Below, in pieces: positions 16,660 to 23,983 of a stretch of 64,000 bases of DNA (its first letter is position 1; each line of letters opens with the position of its first letter). This DNA comes from Paraburkholderia edwinii. Its GTDB lineage: Bacteria > Pseudomonadota > Gammaproteobacteria > Burkholderiales > Burkholderiaceae. A model generated the notes under the pieces. It made no database searches and had not been told where the DNA came from. It was given only the letters and a program-made list of their open reading frames with translations. Location: positions 1,054,001-1,118,000 of the forward strand of contig NZ_CP080095.1 of NCBI RefSeq assembly GCF_019428685.1, read 5' to 3'. Position numbers and translations under genes: made by a program.

Positions 16660-16697
16660 AGATGCCAAAAGAAATAAAAATAAAACTTGGCGGACAT
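16629..16697 (-). CDS. aroG leader peptide, Phe/Tyr-rich (22 aa)
   Basis: A 22-residue ORF starting with ATG at 16697, MSAKFYFYFFWHLRP..., ending at TAG. Residues 5-11 are F-Y-F-Y-F-F-W, an extreme enrichment. Five of the six Phe/Tyr codons are the T-ending forms (TTT, TAT), which should be rare in this GC-rich genome. It lies about 30-40 nt downstream of a predicted transcription start and 32 bp upstream of the terminator stem. No clear Shine-Dalgarno precedes the ATG (the upstream bases are pyrimidine-rich); an in-frame TTG 24 bp upstream is an alternative start. It resembles pheA-type leader peptides. Confidence 0.8.
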   Translation of the reverse strand: MSAKFYFYFFWHLRPLADREGC

Positions 16698-16736
16698 GAG
16701 AGGAAAGAGTCGGTTCTGCAAAAAAGGTTGAGTGGC

Positions 16737-16765
16737 TTTATACCTTGAGCAAGCGCGATTGGCAA
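16737..16765 (-). promoter_or_regulatory. Sigma-70-type promoter of the aroG leader
   Basis: On the minus strand TTGCCA (16765-16760), a 17-bp spacer and TATAAA (16742-16737). It lies in the tldD-aroG gap, 40 bp before the leader ORF. The spacing is ideal and both hexamers are close to consensus. Confidence 0.75.
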
Positions 16766-16840
16766 GCGGCGAGGCCAAAAAATGCGGAAAATCCGCACGC
16801 TTTCGGCAATTTCTGCGGAAAGCGTGCGAATCGCCTGCTA

Positions 16841-18307
16841 TCAGACCGTGCCGCCGACCGTCATCCGGTCGATGCGCAGCGTCGGCTGGCCGACGCCCAC
16901 CGGCACGCTCTGGCCTTCCTTGCCGCACACGCCGACACCCGTATCGAGCGACATGTCGTTGCCGATCATGCTCACGTACTTGAGCGACTCCGGCCCGCTG
17001 CCGATCAGCGTCGCGCCCTTCACCGGATAGCTGATCTTGCCGTTTTCGATCATGTAAGCCTCGGATGCCGAGAACACGAACTTGCCGTTCGTGATGTCGA
17101 CCTGACCGCCGCCGAAGTTCACCGCATAGAGGCCGTTCTTCACCGACGCGATGATTTCCTGCGGATCCTTGTCGCCGTTCAGCATGTACGTGTTGGTCAT
17201 GCGCGGCATCGGCAGCGCCGCATACGATTCGCGGCGCGCGTTGCCCGTGACCGGCATCTTCATCAAACGCGCATTCAGCGTGTCCTGGATGTAGCCCTTC
17301 AGGATGCCGTCTTCGATCAGCGTCGTGCACTGCGTCGCGTTGCCTTCGTCATCGATATTGAGCGAGCCGCGGCGGTTCGGCAGCGTGCCGTCGTCGACGA
17401 CGGTCACGCCCTTGGCCGCGACCTGCTCGCCGATGCGGCCCGCGAATGCCGACGAGCCCTTGCGGTTGAAGTCGCCCTCGAGCCCGTGGCCGATCGCTTC
17501 GTGCAGCAGCACGCCCGGCCAGCCCGGCCCGAGCACGACCGTCATCGCGCCGGCCGGCGCCGGACGCGCGTCGAGGTTCACGAGCGCCGCATGGACGGCA
17601 TCGTCGACGTAGCGCGACAGCACGTCGTCGGTGAAATGGCCGTAGTCGAAGCGGCCGCCGCCGCCGCCTGTGCCGATTTCGCGGCGGCCGTTCTGTTCCG
17701 CGATCACCGTCACCGAGACGCGCACGAGCGGCCGGATATCGGCCGCAAGCGCGCCGTCGCTGCGCGCGACGAGCACGACGTCGTATTCGCCGGCGAGGCC
17801 CGCCATCACCTGCGTGATGCGCGGGTCGCGGCCGCGCGCCATCTGTTCAATGCGCTCGAGCAGCTTGACCTTGGCCGTCGCGTCGAGCGAATGGAGCGGG
17901 TCGGACGGCAGATACAGATCGCGGCCCGCGACGCCCGTCAGCGACGAAGCCGCCTTGATCTTCTGCTTGCCGCCGCCTGCCTTCGCGATCGCGCGCGTCG
18001 CGATCGCCGCCTGGCGGATCGCGTCGGGCGACAGATCGTCCGAATAGGCGAACGCGGTGCGGTCGCCGGACACGGCGCGCACGCCGACGCCCTGGTCGAT
18101 GCTGAAGCTGCCGGATTTGACGATGCCTTCCTCGAGGCTCCACGCTTCGCTGCGCGTGGCCTGGAAGTAAAGGTCCGCGTAATCGACGCGATGCGTGAAG
18201 ATTTCGGCGAGCGTGCGGGTCAGCACGGATTCGTCGAGGCCGTAGGGCGTGAGAAGGACGTCCTTGGCCGTCGCGAGATTACGGATGCTGGGTTCGATGA
18301 TGTTCAT
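16841..18307 (-). CDS. tldD: Metalloprotease TldD
   Basis: A 488-residue TldD subunit of the TldD/TldE zinc metalloprotease, which degrades unfolded peptides and is implicated in microcin maturation and antitoxin turnover. The zinc site is in LLHEAIGHGLEGD (HExxxH). N-terminal features include the YADLYFQATRSEAWSLEEG stretch. The ATG at 18307 gives the usual length. The partner TldE/PmbA is not in the window. It lies upstream of aroG on the same strand but is probably separated by the aroG promoter. Confidence 0.95.
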   Translation of the reverse strand: MNIIEPSIRNLATAKDVLLTPYGLDESVLTRTLAEIFTHRVDYADLYFQATRSEAWSLEEGIVKSGSFSIDQGVGVRAVSGDRTAFAYSDDLSPDAIRQAAIATRAIAKAGGGKQKIKAASSLTGVAGRDLYLPSDPLHSLDATAKVKLLERIEQMARGRDPRITQVMAGLAGEYDVVLVARSDGALAADIRPLVRVSVTVIAEQNGRREIGTGGGGGRFDYGHFTDDVLSRYVDDAVHAALVNLDARPAPAGAMTVVLGPGWPGVLLHEAIGHGLEGDFNRKGSSAFAGRIGEQVAAKGVTVVDDGTLPNRRGSLNIDDEGNATQCTTLIEDGILKGYIQDTLNARLMKMPVTGNARRESYAALPMPRMTNTYMLNGDKDPQEIIASVKNGLYAVNFGGGQVDITNGKFVFSASEAYMIENGKISYPVKGATLIGSGPESLKYVSMIGNDMSLDTGVGVCGKEGQSVPVGVGQPTLRIDRMTVGGTV

Positions 18308-18454
18308 GCGAAGTAGGTTCAGCTCGATTCAAGGGATTCGGACGGTGCGTATCGGTTCACATATGGGTGACGGCCGATGCGCTTTCAATGTGTGGGAGTT
18401 CTCGTTTGGGTACATGCGATTGCGCGGAACGACACCGGATAGTAGCGGGCGGCG

Positions 18455-19324
18455 CTAGCCGAGCACACGATGGCGGTACGCCGGCAGGCTTTGCCGCACT
18501 TCGTCGATGCGGGCCCGCTCGATCGTGCCGGCGACGACGCCCGCGCCTTCGTCGCGCACGTCGAGAATTTCGCCCCAAGGGTCGATCAGCATGCTATGTC
18601 CCCACGTGCGGCGGCCATTTTCGTGCTTGCCGCCTTGCGCTGCGGCGAGCACGTAGCACTGGTTCTCGACAGCACGCGCGCGCAGCAGCGTTTCCCAGTG
18701 CGCGCGCCCGGTTGTATACGTAAACGCTGACGGCACGACGATCATCGCGCAATCGCCGAGGCGCCGGTACAGCTCCGGAAAGCGCAAATCGTAGCAGACC
18801 GACAGGCCGACCCGCCCGAACGGCGCGTCGAAGGCGCGTACGGCTTCGCCGGGGCGGATCGTGCGCGCTTCGTCGAACGATTCGTCACCTTTTTCGAAGT
18901 TGAACAGGTGGATCTTGTCGTAGCGCGCGACCTCGCGGCCCGCGGGGTCGAACACGAGCGTCGTGTTCAGCACGCGCGACGCTTCCGGCGCTGTCAGCGG
19001 CAAGGTGCCGCCGATGATCCACACGCCATGCCTGCGTGCCGCATCCGACAGAAAGCGCTGGATCGGGCCGTCGCCGTACGGCTCGCGTACGGTGAGCTTG
19101 TCGGTGTCCTTGAAGCCCATAAAGCAGAAGTACTCGGGCAGCAGCACGAGTTGCGCGCCGCCGGCGGCGGCCTGCGCGATGAGCTTGTCGGCGTCGGCGA
19201 GGTTGCGGTCGCGATCGGGCGTGCTGACCATCTGCAGCGCCGCGACGCGGTACGGGGCGGCCAGTGGTGACGACGGTGACGCTGATGTCTGGCCGACCGG
19301 GGATTGCGCGTGTTGATCGCTCAT
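18455..19324 (-). CDS. Carbon-nitrogen hydrolase (nitrilase superfamily), Nit1/deaminated glutathione amidase type
   Basis: A 289-residue nitrilase-superfamily amidase. The Glu-Lys-Cys triad is visible: Glu in LVLLPEYFCFMG, Lys in RYDKIHLFNF and Cys in GLSVCYDLRFPELYR. The overall pattern matches Nit1-like enzymes that hydrolyse deaminated glutathione as metabolite repair. I chose the ATG at 19324 (MSDQHAQSPV); a longer frame to 19450 runs through a GC-rich repeat. The gene lies between yhdP and tldD on the same strand, an order seen in many beta-proteobacteria. Confidence 0.88.
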   Translation of the reverse strand: MSDQHAQSPVGQTSASPSSPLAAPYRVAALQMVSTPDRDRNLADADKLIAQAAAGGAQLVLLPEYFCFMGFKDTDKLTVREPYGDGPIQRFLSDAARRHGVWIIGGTLPLTAPEASRVLNTTLVFDPAGREVARYDKIHLFNFEKGDESFDEARTIRPGEAVRAFDAPFGRVGLSVCYDLRFPELYRRLGDCAMIVVPSAFTYTTGRAHWETLLRARAVENQCYVLAAAQGGKHENGRRTWGHSMLIDPWGEILDVRDEGAGVVAGTIERARIDEVRQSLPAYRHRVLG

Positions 19325-19387
19325 GAGCGTATCGAAAGATTCCTTTCGGGGCGGCGCGCGCCACAGGGCGCGACGCCGGGCATGGAC

Positions 19388-19429
19388 GGAACTGCCCGGA
19401 AACTGCGCGGAACTGCCTGGAAACTGCGC
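19388..19429. repeat. 21-bp x2 tandem repeat between yhdP and the amidase gene
   Basis: Two 21-bp copies (19388-19408 and 19409-19429) differing at one base, each made of two related halves (GGAACTGCCC and GGAAACTGCGC). They lie 44 bp past the yhdP stop. No intrinsic terminator is visible. Confidence 0.85.
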
Positions 19430-19472
19430 GACAGCAGTTGTGCAGTGCAACGAGCGTATTGTCGGAACTCGC

Positions 19473-22400
19473 CTATTGGGTCACTGCCGCCTGCGCCGCG
19501 GGTACGTTGTTCATATTACCGCGATCGCCGTGGACCCGCTCGACGTGAGGCTTCGCCCACGATCCGGTGATCGCATAGTCGAGTACGAACGCGTGCTCGA
19601 GCGACTGCGACAGTACGATGTCGCCGACCAGCGCGCCGAGCCCGATCAGCGGATTGATGATCGTCGCCGCGACGACGCCCGCGCCGACGCTGACGGTCGG
19701 AAACACGCGCACGTTCAGATCCTGCGTTTCGTGCGCAAGGTCGACGCTGCCGCTCATCTCGGCGCGCGCCGGTGCGGTCACCAGCTTGAAGTTGTTCGTG
19801 CGGCCGACGCCGTCGGTAATTTCGCTGGTGCCCGTGACGCTCGAAAACGGCAATCCTTCGCCGATCACATCGCGGAAGTTGAGCGTGGCGAAGCGCGCGA
19901 GGCTTTGCAGGCTCACCACGCCGAGCAGCTTCGCCACGCCGGGGTCGACTTTCAGAATCTGCCCGTGGCGCAGATCGACCGCCAGATTGCCGTCGAGCGT
20001 CGAGTAGTCGATTCGTGTCGGACCGCCTAGCCACGTCAGCTTGCCCGACAGCGAGCCTTCGCCGTCTTTCAGCGTGCGCGGCAGACCGGCGCGTTCGAGC
20101 AGCTCGCCCGCATTTTTCACGTCGAGCTTGAAATCGACCGCCGTGCGGCGCGGCGTGCTCTGGTCGGTGACCGCGCCGTAGTCGCGCAGCGTGCGCCAGT
20201 TCGCAGTGGCCGTGAAAGTTGCCGCCGGGTTGCTGATGTCGAGCTTGTCGAGCTGCCAGACCGGCACGCCGTCTTCCTCGAAATTGCGCGCGTCGACCTC
20301 GAGCCGGCCGACGTCGCGGCCGCGCACGATCAGTTCGTTGACGACGAGGTCGATGCTTGGCATGTTCTGCGCGGGCTGCTGCATTGCCGGCCCGAGCAGA
20401 TCGTTTTCGGTGGCGGCCGGAATCACGAGGCGCGCGAGGCGCGCCTGCAGCGTGCCCGGCGATTCGCGCGTCGCGCCCGGCAGCCACGACACGTGGCCCG
20501 ACACCTGGTTCGACGCGATGTTCGCCTGCCAGGTCCGGTCGTAATGCGACGCGCCGACCACCACGCTTTCCCAATGGCGCTTGAGCAGCGTCAGCGTGCC
20601 GATGTGCAGCGCGAAGCGGTTCGGGATGAATTGCGCGGTCGTCTCGCTCGGCGGCACGGGCGCCACGCCCTGGTTCGCATTGCGCATCTGGATAAAGAGC
20701 GCGCGCCAGGCGTCGGCATCGAGCGTGTCGAGATCGATCGTGGCGGCGACGCCTTCGGAAGGCAGGTCCGCGGGCCGATTTACGCCGATCGCGCCGCGCA
20801 CGACTTTCGGCATTTGATGCGGTTCGCCACGCAGCAGATAGGTCGCGGCAATCGGGCCGATGTTGAGATCGGCGCGTTCGAGACCGCTGTCCGCGGCGCT
20901 GTTTCCACTGCCGTCCCCGCCGCTATTCACCGTATTGCTGCCGCCTGCGCCGGCTGCGCCGTTTTCTCCATTTGCTGGCGGCTTGAACGAAAAACTGAGC
21001 GGCATTGGCGTGCCGGCGGGCTTGTTGAACGGCGCGGGGAAGTCGAGCGCAAGGCCGGTCAGATCTGAGTGCCCCGACACTTCGGGCAGCCGGCCCTTCG
21101 CGCCGCGTACGCTGAGCGCGTACGGTGCGCCACCCTGGATGTGGCTTAGCACCTGCGGCGCGAGTCCGCGCAGATCGAGCTCTCGCGCCGCCTCGAGCGC
21201 GACGTGCCCATTCAGATCGACCGCGTAGGTGCCGTTCTCCTTGAGTCCGCCGTTCGCATGAATATCGCCGCCGAAAAAGTGCCCCGCGAGATTGTCGACC
21301 TGCGCGGTGCGCTCGGTGAAGTGCACCTTGCCCGTCAGTTGCGACAGCGGCGGCACCTTTTCCATCGCGAGCCGGTTGTTCTCGAAGGTGATCGCGCCCG
21401 CGACGCCGACCTTCGGCCGCGGCGCGTGCGGGTCGAGCGGCGCACGCGGCACGGTCAGCTTCAGCGCGAGCGCGGCCGGGCCCTCGGCCTTCACCTTGCG
21501 CGTGATGTGCTTCGTGATGATGCCGATCGAGCTGTCGTCGACGTAGTCGAGCATGTCCGACAGCGGCCCGCGCCCGGTGCCGGTGATGACGAGCCCCTTC
21601 GAGCGGTCGGCGAGATCGTCGATCTTGCCCGTCACCTTGTTGACCTTCACGCCCTTGTAGTGCCCGCGATCGACGTCGAAGCGCAGCACGTTTTCCTTCA
21701 GCGAGAACACCCCGTCGATGCCTTCGAAGCCCGGCCAGATGCTGGGCGCGCCGTTTCTCAGCGTGCGCGGCGGGAACGGCGTCGGGTCGAAGCGGCCACC
21801 CGTAAACGGCGCGACGATACGGAACACGCCCGCTTTCGGATCGCGCGCATACGGGAATTTCTCGAGATTTCCGTGGATCTGGATGGTGCCGCCGCGCGAC
21901 ATGCCTGCCTGCAAGCCGTGACCCAGATACAGGCGTAGCTTTTCGCTGATGCTGGTCGGCAGATAGCGGACGATCCGCGCAACCTTTGCTTGCTCGAAGG
22001 TCGCGTCGAGGTCGAGCGAGCCGCGCCCGTGTCCGACATTCGAATAGCTCGCGCTGGCCTTCGCGACGGTGTCCTCGTTCGCGACCGTGAGTTCGGACAC
22101 GTCGACCTTGAACGCCCGGTGCTTGTCGCCCGCCGCGATGGTCGGCGCGACCGTCCACGTGCCTTTGCCCTGCAGGCGGTCGAAGGTCAGGCGTGGGTCG
22201 TCGAACACGCCCGGCAACGTAATGGCCGCCTTTCGCGTGTCGAGCGTGATCGAGCCTTGCTTCTCGTTCGCGTCGATCGACCCCCACAGGTTTTCGAAGC
22301 CCGGAATGCCGGCGCGCGGATGGCCGCGCGCGGTCAGCCCTGGCGGTGGCTCCTGGGCGGCGACGCTGATGCCTTGCAGATTGCCCTTGAACGTGTAGTG

Positions 22401-23750
22401 GATGATCGGCTCGGCGCCGACCTCGGCGCGTTCGGTTGCGGCTTCGCCGGACTCCGGCTTGTCGCGCTCGACTTCGATCGTGTAGTCCGACACGATGCCG
22501 CGCGGATTGAAGCGCACGAGGCTGTTCAACAGACGCCGCGGCAGCGGCAGCGCGCGGCTGAATTCGGCGAGGATGCCAAGGTCGACGCGATCGCCCGTAA
22601 AGCGGATCAGTTGACCATGCTGGATGCTCTGCTTGCGAAAGCGGCCGTCCAGCGTGCTGAATGCGAGCGCGCGTGTCACCGGTGTGCCGTCGGTCAGCGG
22701 CGGCTGGCCGAGCTCCGCCCGCAGGTTGTGAAGCTGCAGCGTGTATTCGTCGGCTTCGTGCGCGAACGTCCACGAGAAACGCGCGACCGGCACATCGAGC
22801 TTCGGCTGGGTCGGGCGCACACGCAGCGCAATGTCGCTGCCCGTCAGCTCGCCGGTCGCGGAAAGGATTCGCCCTTCCGAAAACTCGAGCCAGATCGCAT
22901 TGTCGATGCGGCCCGCGTACGTTGTGATCGGGAAGTCGATATAGCGCGCAAGCATCGGCAGGTCGACGGGCCCCGTCGACAGATACGCGCTGCCGCTCCA
23001 GTTGATCGGCTTGCCCATCGCGCCGGTCCGTGCGTTTTTGAAATGTGCGCGAAAATCGAGCGGTCCCGATAACACCTTGCCGTCGGCGGGCGCCTGCAGT
23101 GCAAAGCGATGTTCGTCGCCATCGTTAAGAATCGCGAGGCGGATGTTCTGCAGTGCGATTTCCGGCACGTTCTTCTGCGCGTCGCGCCAGCGCAGCGTGC
23201 CGCCGCGCAGGATCATGGCCTGCTGGCGCAACAGCCACGTGGAAAACGTGTCGTTGCCCGTATGGCCCGTCGGCAGTGGCACGCCGGCCACCGATAGCGT
23301 GCCGTCGTCGTTGCGCTCGACGAGCAGATCGGGTTGATCGACGATGAGGCTCGAGAGAATCGGCTTGAGCTTCCACAAGGTGCTCCACGAGACAGTCGCG
23401 GTAGCGTGCGGAATCGACAAGGCGACATGGCCGTTGCGATCGCGAATCGTGAGATCGGAGACTTCGACACCGGGCTGGAAGCTGATCCAGTGCGGCGTCA
23501 GCTTACCGATCGACAACTGCGCGTGGATTTTTTCGGAGATCGCCGCTTCAATGCGCGGACGAAACGATTCGACTTGCGGCAGCACGACATAGCGCAGCCC
23601 GAGCACGAGCAGCAACGTGAGGAAGTACGCGACAAGCGCGACGCCCAGCACGAAGTGAAGGGTATGCCGCAGCACCACATGGTCGCCTCCGCTGTCGTGC
23701 CGGACGCGTCCTACGTCGTGCCGTTCAGCGGGCAGGTTTCGCTCGGACAT
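19473..23750 (-). CDS. yhdP: YhdP-family AsmA-like inner-membrane protein (1425 aa)
   Basis: A very large protein of the YhdP/AsmA-like family (the TIGR02099 type), thought to bridge the periplasm and carry phospholipids to the outer membrane. An N-terminal membrane anchor is clear at about residues 28-55 (LRHTLHFVLGVALVAYFLT). The rest is a long repetitive beta-rich region; the C-terminus has the AsmA-like stretch KVDPGVAKLLGVVSLQSLAR and the Gly-rich VGAGVVAATIINPLIGLGAL. About residues 950-970 are a Gly/Asn/Ser-rich linker. It is divergent from glnE, with a 233-bp gap. Confidence 0.92.
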   Translation of the reverse strand: MSERNLPAERHDVGRVRHDSGGDHVVLRHTLHFVLGVALVAYFLTLLLVLGLRYVVLPQVESFRPRIEAAISEKIHAQLSIGKLTPHWISFQPGVEVSDLTIRDRNGHVALSIPHATATVSWSTLWKLKPILSSLIVDQPDLLVERNDDGTLSVAGVPLPTGHTGNDTFSTWLLRQQAMILRGGTLRWRDAQKNVPEIALQNIRLAILNDGDEHRFALQAPADGKVLSGPLDFRAHFKNARTGAMGKPINWSGSAYLSTGPVDLPMLARYIDFPITTYAGRIDNAIWLEFSEGRILSATGELTGSDIALRVRPTQPKLDVPVARFSWTFAHEADEYTLQLHNLRAELGQPPLTDGTPVTRALAFSTLDGRFRKQSIQHGQLIRFTGDRVDLGILAEFSRALPLPRRLLNSLVRFNPRGIVSDYTIEVERDKPESGEAATERAEVGAEPIIHYTFKGNLQGISVAAQEPPPGLTARGHPRAGIPGFENLWGSIDANEKQGSITLDTRKAAITLPGVFDDPRLTFDRLQGKGTWTVAPTIAAGDKHRAFKVDVSELTVANEDTVAKASASYSNVGHGRGSLDLDATFEQAKVARIVRYLPTSISEKLRLYLGHGLQAGMSRGGTIQIHGNLEKFPYARDPKAGVFRIVAPFTGGRFDPTPFPPRTLRNGAPSIWPGFEGIDGVFSLKENVLRFDVDRGHYKGVKVNKVTGKIDDLADRSKGLVITGTGRGPLSDMLDYVDDSSIGIITKHITRKVKAEGPAALALKLTVPRAPLDPHAPRPKVGVAGAITFENNRLAMEKVPPLSQLTGKVHFTERTAQVDNLAGHFFGGDIHANGGLKENGTYAVDLNGHVALEAARELDLRGLAPQVLSHIQGGAPYALSVRGAKGRLPEVSGHSDLTGLALDFPAPFNKPAGTPMPLSFSFKPPANGENGAAGAGGSNTVNSGGDGSGNSAADSGLERADLNIGPIAATYLLRGEPHQMPKVVRGAIGVNRPADLPSEGVAATIDLDTLDADAWRALFIQMRNANQGVAPVPPSETTAQFIPNRFALHIGTLTLLKRHWESVVVGASHYDRTWQANIASNQVSGHVSWLPGATRESPGTLQARLARLVIPAATENDLLGPAMQQPAQNMPSIDLVVNELIVRGRDVGRLEVDARNFEEDGVPVWQLDKLDISNPAATFTATANWRTLRDYGAVTDQSTPRRTAVDFKLDVKNAGELLERAGLPRTLKDGEGSLSGKLTWLGGPTRIDYSTLDGNLAVDLRHGQILKVDPGVAKLLGVVSLQSLARFATLNFRDVIGEGLPFSSVTGTSEITDGVGRTNNFKLVTAPARAEMSGSVDLAHETQDLNVRVFPTVSVGAGVVAATIINPLIGLGALVGDIVLSQSLEHAFVLDYAITGSWAKPHVERVHGDRGNMNNVPAAQAAVTQ

Positions 23751-23983
23751 GCTTAAGGCAGGTTGGGCGTATGGTAGTTTTGCGGACTAACGATGAAATG
23801 TATCACACGAGCCGTCACGAAGTACTTCCGGCAAACCCTGTGCCGGTGGGGCCTGGCGGCGAGCCGGACGAATTTTTTGCAACGCTTTTGCAAACCTGCT
23901 CGCGTGACTGCGGGCGGGTGCGGCAAGCGGGAATCAGTGCAAACCATGGAAGTCAGTCGAAGCAACGAGCGAGCCAGATACCG

